From positions 39,213,852-39,277,851 of the forward strand of contig OX463849.1 in assembly GCA_949825065.1 (NCBI GenBank): DNA of 64,000 bases, written 5' to 3'. This document shows positions 11,700-23,540 of the stretch, in pieces. A program made the position numbers and the translations under genes. The notes under the pieces are model-generated. The model ran no database searches, was not told the DNA's origin, and saw only the letters and a program-made list of their open reading frames with translations. Source of the stretch: Odontocerum albicorne (lineage: Eukaryota > Arthropoda > Insecta > Trichoptera > Odontoceridae). Position 1 is the first letter of the stretch. The number at the start of each line of letters is the position of its first letter.

Positions 11700-11862
11700 A
11701 AGTATACCTTAGAGTAAAAAAGGATAACTTAGATATGAAGAAGAATCATAATGGACTATAGAAGGTTTGGGAATATTGAAAAAATGAGTTACGAAATAAA
11801 TATTTGTCTAGAATGAATGGAGAGCGAGGAAGAGGTCGACCGAGGAAAGAGTGGAAGAAGAT
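11700..11862 (+). mobile_element. LINE B-like fragment
   Basis: GAGGAAGAGGTCGACCGAGG and the preceding AGAAGGTTTGGGAATATTGA correspond to the FGHVERM...ERGRGRPRKEW region of the RTE-like LINE B coding end. Strongly decayed. Confidence 0.45.
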
Positions 11863-11879
11863 AATAATAATAAAAGCAC

Positions 11880-12895
<1,016 letters not shown>

Positions 12896-12899
12896 AACG

Positions 12900-13320
12900 G
12901 AATAGTTAAACGCATTTTATCGGCCGTTGTTGAGCCAAGTTGTTTGAGAGGTCATTTTGAAGAGGGAACAAAATAAATTGATTTTTAGGTGCTTGCTGAT
13001 TTTTTTACTACCGCAAAGAAAACAATGCGATACAAACAAAAAAACAAATAAGTAAAGTGTATGGCGACGATACAGTAAGCGAACGTGTGTATTAACTGCG
13101 GTTTGAATTCCGTAATGATGATACTTCACTTAAAGATGATGTCCACTACTTAAGGCCGATTATCAATGATGACCTAATCAAATCGAGAATAACCAACATT
13201 CTACGACACTCGACTACGAGATTGCCGAGACACTGAAAATATCTAAAAACAGCGTCCACGTACATTTGGTGAAACTTGATTAGGTGAATCGCTCTACGGA
13301 TTGGACCTAAAATATGAATT
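12900..13320 (+). pseudogene. decayed mariner transposase N-terminus
   Basis: In changing frames the plus strand recalls the mariner DNA-binding region: FYYRKENNAIQTKKQ, VYGDDTVSERV, DTSLKDDV, then RPIINDDLIKSRI and AETLKISKNSVHVH (second helix-turn-helix). Many frameshifts. The catalytic half is absent. A homologous relic lies at 29215-29640, so both derive from the same ancient mariner lineage. Confidence 0.55.
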
Positions 13321-13544
13321 TACTTTCCGAAAACCCTATTAGAATAATCTCTTTATTATTGTGTATATATACATTTATAAAACATGTCAGTATCTTGGGT
13401 TTAAAGATATCTGAAGATCATGAAATCATACGGTTAAAATAAACACAATTTATAAGCCCTGTTACCTGGTATAAGTCCTGTAGTTAAATTTTTCATTTAT
13501 TTAAAACACTCTCTAGCGCAGGTTTTCATCTTTTTCTCAACAGT

Positions 13545-13640
13545 GAAAATAATAATGTCGGCAGCCGTGGTCTAGTAATTCGCTCCAGGTTTAATTTTCG
13601 GGATTCACTTATAAACCGGTTTTACCCATTTTATATCTGA
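13545..13640 (+). repeat. possible tRNA-like SINE head
   Basis: GGCAGCCGTGGTCTAGTAAT looks like a tRNA 5' half and TTTTCGGGATTC a weak B box. The downstream sequence resembles the SINE body at 3420-3600 only slightly. Confidence 0.25.
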
Positions 13641-13770
13641 ATTTATATTTTTCTGTGCCTTATATTTTGTTTTTCATATTTTTATAGTAGCACTATTAAG
13701 TAACACGAAGCGTTACTTAATACGTTTATTCGATTGGGTCCAACAATTCAAAATATTTAGTTAAAATACA

Positions 13771-14398
13771 ATTTGTTTAGTCAAAAGCCAACAAAATCAC
13801 AGAAATCCCTTAGTCGCTGCCCTGGGGGCTTACGAGAGTAAATCCGACCTACCCTTCCGTTATAAGCACAAGCTCCCGAAGCATTATCTGTTGCCTGACT
13901 AGTCCACCTACAGTATTAGCTGGGAAAACCAAGGTCTGAGTGAATGTGACGGAATACAAGTAGCCTGAACGAGTGGACTTGTTTTTGCTGAATAATTAGT
14001 GTAAGAATTGTTATCTAGTTATAAGTAGTATGTAGGTGTTAATTATTTCTAAGATCTCATATATTAAGATTGAATAAATAAAATAAAATGATATGTAGGA
14101 AAATAAGTTTAAATAAGTTCATAAATTATAACATATAATTAAGATTAGTTAAGTAATAAATTTGTATATAGGTATAGCCTTGACAAATGTTTGTATAATA
14201 ATTTACTTGTTTAATAAAAAAAATAAAAAAACTTTATTTCACTTCATATAACGGCATAACCCTCCCGGTTTCGAGGTTTTCACCTCATCATTAGGGGAAC
14301 ATAGTCTTGTTTATGCTCCCTGATGAGGTGAAAACCTTGAAACCGGTAGAGTTATACCGTTATATAAAAAGGAATAAAAAGTGTTTGACTAAACAAAT
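13771..14398. mobile_element. palindromic element split by a LINE
   Basis: The inner arms are 14230-14305 and about 14310-14380: ACCGGTTTCAAGG...CTCATCA type sequence faces its inverse. The outer arm ATTTGTTTAGTCAAA at 13771-13785 matches the inverse at 14384-14398, but is separated from its inner arm by a 445-bp LINE fragment. The element is related to the better preserved palindrome at 23356-23540. Confidence 0.7.
13785..14229 (+). mobile_element. LINE E (Jockey-like) 3' fragment
   Basis: Nearly identical to 17766-18206. It encodes the last residues GAYESKSDLPFRYKHKLPKH and stop, followed by the full 3' UTR and an A-rich end. Severely 5'-truncated. It lies within the left arm of the palindromic element and is therefore the younger insertion. 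Confidence 0.85.
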
Positions 14399-14827
14399 CA
14401 CAAGGATAACTAAATAATTTTGCTCGATATTGTCCATAGGTTTATTTCTGTGTATAACGCCTTTTAACATGTTGATTGAAAAATCATATAATATGGCGAT
14501 ATTAATTTACATACATTTCGTATATAAGAAATATTCCCCCTTATCCACAGATTCATTATCCGCAGTTTAAGTTGCTTACGATCAACCGCGGTTCGAAAAT
14601 GGAAATGGAAAATTCCAACGGGTCGTCAGAAGGGCAATACTAGCTTAATGCTCAGTTACAATGCCAACGTCATTCATCTCACTTAATCTATAATCATCAC
14701 AAGACAAATAAAGGTGAGTACAAAACAAGATATTTTAATCGACATCAAATTCATATAAGTTTTATAACAATAGTTATTGTAGTTAATACTGTGCCTAATT
14801 TATAAACTAAATTTTATCATCATACAT
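14399..14827. other. no feature seen
   Basis: No supported gene or repeat. Confidence 0.3.
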
Positions 14828-14929
14828 AGGTGTGTGTATGTACGAGACATATGCAGAAAATAAGTGCACTGAATTTTTGTAGTTACAATTTTTTTTATTT
14901 AAACAAAAAAATTACGTGGTTACCGTAGT

Positions 14930-15722
14930 ACATATGTAAGCTATTTTTCGACATAGTCGCCATTCCTCTCAATGCAGGTGGTGAAGCAGGATATCAACTT
15001 TTTGATGCCTTCCTCGAAGTAGTTTCCCGCCAACCCCTCCGTCCACTTCTCCACCTCCTCCTTAAGCTCCTCGTCGGTTGAAAACCTTTTTCCACCCATG
15101 TACAGCTTCAGTGAGGTAAAGATATAGTAATCTGAAGGTGCTAGGTCAGGGGAATGCGCGGAATGGTTCAGGACATCCCATTTAAACGAGGCGAGCAGTT
15201 CGTTCGTGGCGTTGGCCGTGTGTGGTCTGGCATTGTCATACAGCAGGCAGACTCCCTTTGTCAGCATGCCTCTCCTCTTGTTCTGAATCGCCCTCCGCAA
15301 TTTTTTTAGGGTCTCACAGTATCTTGCAGAGTTGATGGTCTCCCCTTGAGGCATATATTCAATTAAAATTATGCCTTGACAGTCCCAAAACACGGATGCC
15401 GTGATTTTCTTGGCTGAAATTGTAGTTTTGAACTTTTTGGCGGACGGTGAAGAGATGTGACGTCACTGTTGAGACTGCCTTTTGGTTTGAGGCGTGTAGT
15501 GTGCATTCCAAGTTTCATCTCCGTAACGATGGAGCGGAGAAATTCATCTCCATGGAGTTTGCAGCGCCTCAAAAACTCTTGCCTTTTTACAAAATTTCGC
15601 ACTTGGCGGGAGATTGGGTTGACATTTTTCACTAAACGTGTTGTCGCGTCGACACTTCTCAACGTACTGACCTCGATCCGGTCTCGTTGCGAAGGGAAAG
15701 GGTCAGGCTACACGGAAGTGTA
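14930..15722 (-). pseudogene. truncated DD34D mariner transposase
   Basis: The minus strand carries the C-terminal two thirds of a mariner transposase. Clear blocks are GDEFLRSIVT, SVFWDCQG, YMPQGETIN, LLYDNARPHTA (second Asp), HSPDLAPSDYY (third Asp, 34 residues later) and GKRFSTDEELKEEV, ending GDYVEK and a stop beside 14941. A one-base deletion near 15525 shifts the frame around GDETW, and TGA replaces the Trp of a QQWRH-like block. The N-terminal DNA-binding part is missing beyond about 15722, next to the 8-bp-stem hairpin at 15706-15725. Terminal repeats not found. Confidence 0.88.
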
Positions 15723-15798
15723 GCCAACATGTCGAAAATAAAATACATCCGGTCGTGAGAGCCTCAGTACACTTACTTTCTGGATACGCCTCGTATGT

Positions 15799-16115
15799 TC
15801 GAAAGCTCACGCATTTATGGAAGCCTAGGTGTTACAGACATCAACAGCAAGATGGAGGAGAGGCGATTGAGATGGTATGGGCACGTTAGACGCAGAGCAC
15901 CCGATCACATTGTGAACCAGGCAATCTCCATGGATCTTCCTCGAATAACAACCAGAAGAAGACCAAAGAATTCATGGGTGGTGCAAAAAGATAACCTGAT
16001 GCAGAGGCACGGCCTGGGGGACGTAGTCCGGGATAGAAAAGCATACAACCTGAGGACGAGGAGAGCTGACCCCAACAGTCTTCGCAGACAGTGAGTTGGG
16101 ATGGAGCCAGGGAGA
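15799..16115 (+). mobile_element. LINE A (RTE-like) 3' fragment
   Basis: The open frame 15795-16094 encodes SLGVTDINSKMEERRLRWYG, HVRRRAPDHIVNQAISM and RADPNSLRRQ with stop, the conserved end of RTE-type LINE polyproteins. Over 90 percent similar by eye to 51900-52239 and 53459-53810. The 5' end is truncated. Confidence 0.85.
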
Positions 16116-16130
16116 AGGTGTGTGTATGTA

Positions 16131-17434
16131 TGTTACAGGAAAAAAATATAGTATAAATGGGGAAAGGTTATCTATCTGCGATTACAGCAAACATCGAGCA
16201 GCCTTGAAACGTATCCCCCGTGGATAAGAATCGTACTACTGGACTTCCCTTCCATCCAGCTTGGCATTTAACCCGAATTTAATCGAGTAATATATTGAAA
16301 ATATAGTTAGAATAAACGCTTGTTTGCACAAAATTTACTGTCATGTTATTCTACCTCTCACATATCAACCAGTAAATCAAAATATTTTTAATCTCACGTA
16401 GATTTACAAAAAAACAAAAATCTGGCAACTTTGGCGCTCGACGCGCGGCTCTAGATTATCGATGAACGTTGTGATTTGATGTGCCGTAAATAAGAACTAG
16501 GCGAGATGTAAAAAAAAACCAACATACGTGAATGAAACCAATGTGAATGGCTGAGTAAACGGTATCACGATGCGATCATGTTTATTTCAGAATTCAGAAA
16601 AAACCAGCGACGAGCAAAAATATATCACAGAAAACACCTTTCAACGACGGTATTCGTGTCTACGGACGGGACGCTCACGCGACGGTCGAGATATGTTGCA
16701 TGTGTGAGAAAAAATCATATTCGTGGTAGCAATATGCATAATATGAAAGTCATTCAGGTATTTTGGTGTCAACAAAAGGCCCGTTTACGTGACGAGTATG
16801 ATCTGATGCATATATACTCGTATAAGACAAAATATCTTTTTCGTAGAAAATTTTAAGATGTGCATGACATTTGAGTTGCTTAGACACTAGATTATATATT
16901 TTATAGATAAATCAGACAAATATTGAATTTTCGAAACACAGTGTTAACACGCATGCTTGGCACCAAAGCATGCCGCCAGGCCTGTCTGATTTATTTTTTT
17001 CCATCTGAATTTATTGCAAAACTGGCGTTCAGTAGCTGTCTGACATAAATTATTGAGGCGCTCTTAAGAAGACAGGTGTAACGAAATAGCGCTACAATTT
17101 TTTTAGGTTTATTAATATGAATAAAAAAAAACTCATTGACAAGCTAACAAGTTTTTAATGTTTTATTTATAAAAAATCTTCGATACATTCGTTCTGTTGG
17201 CGGAACACCATTTTACATTTATATGGAATGTAATTTTTTTACTATCAAAATCAGAATAAAAAGAAATGCCAAAAAAACTGATTCGAACATTATTGTACTA
17301 AAACAACAATTATAATTCAATGTTTTTTTTTAACAAAAATCTGATTAGTTCGTACATCTGAACGTTGGGATATTATTCCTGGACCCATGCTTATTATTTC
17401 GCAAATGGTTATATACTGAACGATTTGTCGTTTT
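16131..17434. other. no gene seen
   Basis: AT-rich. A short hairpin GCATGCTT...AAGCATGC is at about 16953-16975. The 92-codon frame at 16578-16856 has no recognisable feature. Confidence 0.3.
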
Positions 17435-17446
17435 ACAAAGGACTCG

Positions 17447-18205
17447 CCCCATTTGAATACCATCAGACAGAAGGGTCACAAGGGCATAGGGGCTATCAGT
17501 TCGATATTTCATCGACGCAGCTTCCTTTCACCCAAAAATAAGCTCCTCCTCTATAAAACCCTTATTCGTCCTATCTTGACCTATGCTGCACCCGTTTGGG
17601 GTAGTGTGAGCAACACGGATCACCTGAAACTCCAGAGAGTGCAGAACAAGGCATTCAAGGTGTCTTTTAACACCCATCCCAGAACAATCCTTATCCGACT
17701 TCACGCCGAACAGCGAGAAGAAACCCTACAACACCACATCCTCGCTTGGACCGTGAAGTTCTATAAAAGCCAACAAAATCACAGCAATCCCTTAGTCGCT
17801 GCCCTGGGGGCTTACGAGAGTAAATCCGACCTACCCTTCCGTTATAAGCACAAGCTCCCGAAGCATTATCTGTTGCCTGACTAGTCCACCTACAGTATTA
17901 GCTGGGACGACCAAGATCTGAGTGAATGTGATGGAATACAAGTAGCCTGAACGAGTGGACTTGTTTTTGCTAAATAATTAGTGTAAAAATTGTTATCTAG
18001 TTATAAGTAGTATGTAGGTGTTAATTATTTCTAAGATCTCATATATTAAGATTGAATAAATAAAATAAAATGATATGTAGGAAAATAAGATTAAGTAAGT
18101 ACATAAATTATAACATATAATAACGTTAGTCAAGTAATAAATTTGTATATAGGTATAGCCTTGACAAATGTTTGTACAATAATTTACTTTGTTTAATAAA
18201 AAAAA
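17447..18205 (+). mobile_element. LINE E (Jockey-like), 5'-truncated insertion
   Basis: Target duplications ACAAAGGACTCG flank it perfectly at 17435-17446 and 18206-18217 (12 bp). It holds the last 144 codons of the reverse transcriptase ORF, a 3' UTR and an A-rich tail. Typical target-primed reverse transcription product. Additional 3' pieces of the family lie at 13785-14229 and 22063-22307. Confidence 0.95.
17453..17884 (+). pseudogene. Jockey-clade reverse transcriptase C-terminus
   Basis: 143 residues, open to TAG 17882-17884. Contains KLLLYKTLIRPILTYAAPVW and LKLQRVQNKAFKV, the conserved region just after the reverse transcriptase thumb in Jockey-type LINE ORF2. The catalytic YADD box and endonuclease are absent because of the 5' truncation. 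The Met at the beginning is not a genuine start. No function expected. Confidence 0.88.
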
Positions 18206-18354
18206 ACAAAGGACTCGGTCATCACTAGATTAAAGCGTATATATTGCAATTAATTAAATCATAGCATTGTTAAATAAGTGCGTAGGAATACTGAGTAAGC
18301 ATTGAATGTTTTTAGATTGTATTTTCAAAATAATAAAAAATTGAGAAGTTACTA

Positions 18355-19640
18355 TTAGGTCCTTACATATGAAATTGGCGTTTTGCCGTACTGGCAACTT
18401 TGATCTCAAATATCTTCTCTTTGGTTAGGAATTCCAAATTCAAATTTATACAGCTATTTACTCAAGTATTTGTGTTTCGAAAATTATAATTCATTTGTTT
18501 TTTCCTCAATTGTTTTTTTTCTTTGCGTCACTCAGTTTACAAAATGGAAAACTTGAAATATCGCGTAATTTACGAGTACGAGTTCCACCGTGGCACCAGT
18601 GCTGCAGAAACGGCTCGAAGGATTTATGATGTGTATGGCGACGGTGCCGCAAAAGAAAACACAGTGCGTTTTTGGTTCCAACGTTTTCGTTCTGGAAATT
18701 TCGACCTGCAGAACAAGCCCCGTGGACGGCCGGAGACCAAAGTTGATAATGAAGAATTGAAGGCTATTGTGGAAGCGGATCCATCGCAAACCACGTCCGA
18801 GTTAGCTGCAGGCTGCGGTGTTAGTGATAAAACTGTTTTAATCCACTTGAAGCAAATTGGGAAGGTGAAAAAGCTTGAAAGGTGGGTACCTCACGAATTG
18901 AGTGAAGCAAATCAACAAACGCGCGTTGACTGCTGCGTTGCATTACTCAACCGGCACAATAATGAAGGGATTTTGAATCGAATCATTACCTGTGATGAAA
19001 AGTGGATCCTGTATGATAATCGGAAGCGCTCATCGCAATGGCTGAACCCTGCCGAACCAGCCAAACCATGCCCCAAGCGAAAATTGACTCCAAAAAAGTT
19101 ACTTGTGAGCGTTTGGTGGACTAGTGCTGGTGTCGTTCACTACAGCTTTCTTAAATCTGGCCAGACGATTACGGCAGATGTCTATTGTCAGCAACTGCAA
19201 ACCATGATGGAAAAGCTAGCTGCTAAACAACCGAGGCTGGTTAATCGCTCTAGGCCACTGCTGCTTCATGATAACGCTAGACCACACACTGCACAACAGA
19301 CGGCTACCAAATTAGAAGAGCTTCAATTGGAATGTCTAAGACATCCACCGTACTCTCCGGACCTTGCCCCAACAGATTACTATTTTTTTCGAAATTTGGA
19401 TAACTTCTTGCAAGGGAAAAAATTCAACTCCGATGGGGCAGTCCAAACCGACTTCAAAGATTTTATTGATTCCCGTCCGAATGGTTTTTTTAGTAAAGGG
19501 ATCGATGAACTACCTATGAGATGGCAAAAGTGCATAGATAGCAATGGTACATACTTTGATTAAATAAATATATTATATTAAAAAAAAATCAACTTTATGT
19601 CCTCCCAAACAAAACGCCAATTTCATATGTAAGGACCTAA
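18355..19640 (+). mobile_element. intact cecropia-type mariner, copy 1
   Basis: 1286 bp. Perfect 31-bp terminal inverted repeats at 18355-18385 and 19610-19640 start TTAGGTCCTTACATATGAAA. TA duplications lie at 18353-18354 and 19641-19642. It contains an uninterrupted transposase gene. Same length as copy 2 (24576-25861). Both the ends and the gene look competent, so it may be, or recently was, active. Confidence 0.97.
18544..19563 (+). CDS. mariner transposase, DD34D, intact (copy 1)
   Basis: A 339-residue cut-and-paste transposase acting in the nucleus on the element's own terminal repeats. ATG 18544 is chosen (context ACAAAATGG; MENLKYRVIYEYEFHRG). Two N-terminal helix-turn-helix motifs (about 1-110) are joined by GRPE. 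Then come WVPHEL (114-119), the first catalytic Asp D151 in ITCDEKW, D243 in LLLHDNARPH, YSPDLAP (270-276) and D278. D243 to D278 spacing is 34. Length equals the mariner norm of about 340-350. The sequence resembles Hsmar1/SETMAR transposase, placing it in the cecropia subfamily. Differs from copy 2 at residues 28, 56, 64, 145 and 220. AATAAA-like TAAATAAATA overlaps the stop. Confidence 0.97.
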   Translation: MENLKYRVIYEYEFHRGTSAAETARRIYDVYGDGAAKENTVRFWFQRFRSGNFDLQNKPRGRPETKVDNEELKAIVEADPSQTTSELAAGCGVSDKTVLIHLKQIGKVKKLERWVPHELSEANQQTRVDCCVALLNRHNNEGILNRIITCDEKWILYDNRKRSSQWLNPAEPAKPCPKRKLTPKKLLVSVWWTSAGVVHYSFLKSGQTITADVYCQQLQTMMEKLAAKQPRLVNRSRPLLLHDNARPHTAQQTATKLEELQLECLRHPPYSPDLAPTDYYFFRNLDNFLQGKKFNSDGAVQTDFKDFIDSRPNGFFSKGIDELPMRWQKCIDSNGTYFD

Positions 19641-19869
19641 TATTTAAAAAATACCAATTACAACAAACATCCATATAACACAGAAATCAAATTTTTTTTT
19701 CACAAAATTTACAATTGCAGATTATAAAATGGTGTAGACAATTTGGATCGGGTGTTTTCGAATTCTTTGATTGCAAGTTAAATACTAAAATATAAATTAT
19801 TATTTTTTTATTGTTCTTGACATATTCTCCGCATTTCTATAGTATTGAATCAAAGTTATTTTAAGAATT
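19641..19869. other. no feature seen
   Basis: AT-rich spacer between mariner copy 1 and an old LINE. Confidence 0.3.
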
Positions 19870-20245
19870 TGAAATGTGGTGCCATAAAAAAATGCTGAGA
19901 GTCTCATGGGTTGACACAAAGTCCGTAATATTTTGAGATCTTGAAACGGACGAACCTTCAAGATAGAGAGTATTACTATCCACCATTAAAAATTAGAAAA
20001 TTCGAGTACTTTGGAAATAAATGCGAGGTAAAAATATGAGATCCTTTAGCTGATATTGCAGGGTCATATTCAGGACAGAAATGCTGGGAAAAGACACGTC
20101 TTCTGCTTTAAGAACTTAAGATAGTGATTTAGATGTTTTACCATATCTTTATTCAGAGTTAAGATATCTATGATGATCGACAACCTTAGAAGAGAGGAAC
20201 TTGAAAGAAGAATTTCTCCTGAATTACACTCATGTTGTTGATAAG
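19870..20245 (+). mobile_element. decayed LINE C fragment
   Basis: The plus strand gives EMWCHKKMLRVSWVD, then after frameshifts HIQDRNAGKR and ISMMIDNLR. These correspond to the HRRMLKIPWTD...GHRGPGRRQ...VIANVGG run of the clearer LINE C copy at 61206-61900. Several stops, old. Confidence 0.6.
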
Positions 20246-22062
20246 CACCCTTGTAATTTCCACTCTTCAATTATGGGATGGTTGGACAAGAAAAATTAAA
20301 AAAATGGGTTAGATAAAAAGGTTTTCCTCTTTCAATTTTGTTAAGTTAAAGAAAAAAAAATTCTGTGGAAATGAAAACTAATCATAAATTTTTTATATTT
20401 TTTTTCTAGAAAGATGGGCAGAACTATTAGATTCTAGTTACTTAAATTTGATCCCTGCACTTTTTGGCATACGACACCAACACGTGATAATATAAATCAG
20501 AATAATCATGGAAGCATTTTGCGCAGTTATGGTAAATGCCAGAAAACAAAAACGACAAAAATAGCACTACAATTAGCGTAATAGCGGCCAAGTCATCGAG
20601 AGATGCTCACGATAAACAAAGAAACCGCTCACGGGCAGGAAATCGCGCGTCTCAATCTCGCCATTTTTAAGTGCTGAAAAATGAAAATTGGAAAGAATTT
20701 AATCAAAATTAGACGAAAGTACAGAAATAAAAATAATGACTTGTAATAAAACACTCGCTTACTGAACTAAATGTTCCATCTCTAAACTTGATACGCGTAT
20801 ACTTTGTTCCATAGTAACACAAGAGAAGAATTATTTTGCTTTCCTTTATAACCTTTCTTTCCATTGATGGATAAAAGACTGAATACGAAAGTCGTGTATA
20901 TTATGAAAAGCATTTCTTCTTTAAAACATGTTTCATCTTGATCTATAAATATTTTTTAATATTTAAATATATGAGGAAAAATCTTATTGAAAATCGTGTT
21001 AGAAAATTCGACTGATGACAAACAACACCCAAGTTTTGCGGTAGAAATGGTCGAGTACTTGGAAAAGATTAACAAATAAAGGAAAACGTTAGAAAATGGC
21101 TTGAGATAACTATATGAGATTAAGAAAAACCTTTTGAAATTTATTTAATTAGTTTATTGGATAGTACTTCGGGCAAATATTTTTTGCTACGAACACCTTT
21201 AAAACAAACATTTATAAAAATATATAGTATGTTTTTTTTTACTCAAAAACAAATTAAAGGAAGTAGATACACGCTGGTAGTTGACGGCGACCGTATATAA
21301 AAAATGCGCCAAGGAGTCAAGAAAACAGTTTGTGACTAACTCATGGTGAGTTATTTCGGTTTTAGTTAATGGTGATAATAAACTTGAATGTAGTTCGAGA
21401 AAACTTGACAACCGAGTATCACGTTTTAACTGTTACTGTTAATGCTGGTTGGGATAAGATAGCTTTATATGAATTTAAATGTGTAACAAAATAACTTTAA
21501 AACCAGTATAAAACTTATTAATAATAAAACAAATGTTATTTTATGACTTATTCAGCCGAGGTTAAGGTTTATTTGTATGTATCCAAGTTTAAACGAAGTA
21601 TTGTATAAAAAACACTATTTCATAAAATAAGTACGAAAAGCTATTTTATAAAACCAATATTCAAGATCGATTGTCATGAAAAGCGCTACTAAATTGACTT
21701 TAAACGACTGAAGAATGATTAAATAAAATATTTTAAAATTCCAACATATGGGACCTACCGAAAAACTACGTTAATGTATTTTATACTAAAGTCATTAAAC
21801 ACACATTCTTGTTCATCACTAAGAGTTAGTATTTCTGGTATAAAAAAATAATTCCACTTTTAGCAATTTATTGACAGTAATCATAATTCAATATAATTTT
21901 ATATGTAATGAGTTTCCTTGAAAACGTCAGTTTCGAAAACGCAGTTTACTCGACAGTGCAAACAAACTTTTTTTTCTTTATCGCAAGAACAGTTCACAAA
22001 GTGGTTTAACTAACTCATAACTGATTTGTATCTACATACTTATGGAATAAAAAATAAACAAA
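20246..22062. other. no gene seen
   Basis: AT-rich, only short chance frames. A slightly GC-richer patch at 20560-20660 has no identifiable content. Confidence 0.3.
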
Positions 22063-22307
22063 ATAATTAGTGTAAGAATTGTTATCTAGTTATAAAATAT
22101 AATGAAGGTGTTAACTATTTATAAGAAATTAAATAGTAAGTTTATTAAAAATAAAAAATATATGTAGAAAATTAAAATTAAGTTAGCTTCTAGTTATAAT
22201 AAAGAAATTAGATTAGTTCTTTAGTTTGTAAGTTATGCATTTATATATAGGTATAGCTTTTAGCGAATGTTTATATTACATATAACTTTATTAATTAAAA
22301 AAATCAA
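22063..22307 (+). mobile_element. LINE E 3' UTR fragment, older
   Basis: AATTAGTGTAAGAATTGTTA and TCTAGTTATAA followed by AGGTGTTAACTATTT align with the 3' UTR at 17975-18205, with many substitutions and small indels. Ends in an A-rich stretch. Confidence 0.7.
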
Positions 22308-22915
22308 ATAGCTGTCTATCCCAATAAATGAAAAACAATAAATACAATCTCATCTCAAATTCACAACACAAGCATTGGGATAAAACTTAAACAAGCTAAA
22401 ATTATTGTAATGACTTTACAAGCATCGCTCCAAGACGAGACAGGAAACGTATGGTACACGCAGGATGTGGAAGTGACACTATTTGCAATATCTCAGCTCC
22501 ACTCTCTGCACAGGTAAATAGGCGAGTTACCACTCGTACCATGAAGGTAACTGACCTCGTGTGTTGACGGATAATTCAAACTAAATACACGTACTTGAAC
22601 GCTACAAGAATGCGACATATCAAAAACTTCGTTTTTTTTTTTAAATTAACGTGTATCAACAATATTTGAACGTGACTACTGCAAAACAAGGCACACACGA
22701 GTAATGTTTAGATAACATATTATATTGAATTAACGTTTTCTACATGGAATAAAAACAATCACATACTATAAAATATTGTACCTATGTCATAATAAATCCG
22801 AAACAATTAATGACAGCTTGAAGCAGTTTTGTATCCACAAAACTAAGAATGTTTTTCATAATTTCTCCAAATGATAAGTTAGAAGTTAAACAAATGAACA
22901 CTAGATAAAATTATA
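22308..22915. other. no feature seen
   Basis: Nothing supported. Confidence 0.3.
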
Positions 22916-22919
22916 TGTT

Positions 22920-23160
22920 TTAAGATGAACCAAAGGAAAGATAAGATTGTTTGGAAATGTGGAGAGGATAAATGACAAAGTGAGTACACAAGTCAGAAGT
23001 GTAAAAGGGTGTGTGAAAGACGTTGACCAACACATGAATGGAATAAGTGAACCAAATTTTGAAAGAATCATAGTATAAATAGGCCAAAACCCGTACGGCG
23101 ATTGTCGTCAAAAAAAGAATACGAGAATTGAATTTTGAATACAAGAGAGCGAGAGAGGAA
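22920..23160 (+). mobile_element. LINE B fragment
   Basis: Plus-strand reading RLFGNVERINDKVSTQV equals the LRWFGHVERMNDDR...TQ block of LINE B. The following 80 bases retain the spacing but not the frame. Confidence 0.5.
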
Positions 23161-23355
23161 TACTTGGATTCTCTCCGAAAGTAATTCGAAATTTGAATCT
23201 CGGTGGGTCCGTGATACTAAACGAATTTTAAATACCTAGCTAACAATTTTTGAACCGGTGTAAAAGGGGACGATGTATAAATGATATATATAAACAAATT
23301 TTGTTGTTTATAGTTAAGGATTAACATTGTGGAGGTTTAAAGACATTGTAATTTA

Positions 23356-23540
23356 TTTTTATCAAACACTTTATTCCACTTTTTGTGACGGTATAACCCT
23401 ACCGGTTTCAAGGCTTTCACATCATCTTCAGGGGAGCGCAAACAAGTCTTGTTTGCGCTCCCCTGAAGATGAGGTGAAAGCCTTGAAACCGGTAGGGTTA
23501 TACCGTCACAAAAAGTGGAATAAACAGTGTTTGATAAAAA
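23356..23540. mobile_element. nearly perfect 185-bp palindrome
   Basis: The two arms meet at 23447 (AACAAG T CTTGTT). Each arm contains, reading outward, TTTGCGCTCCCCTGAAGATG, AGGTGAAAGCCTTGAAACCG, TAGGGTTATACCGTCAC and AAGTGGAATAAACAGTGTTTG. Arms differ by a couple of bases (ATCATCTTCA versus TGAAGATGAG; a missing GT). It is a head-to-head dimer of a sequence also seen singly at 7285-7345 and, older, at 13771-14398. No coding frame is supported across it. Confidence 0.92.

Noticed and set aside
18523..18543. Upstream extension of the mariner transposase by seven codons (and the mirror case at 25673-25693)
   Set aside because: The upstream start would be TTG; the ATG in good context at 18544 (25672 on the minus copy) gives the usual mariner N-terminus.
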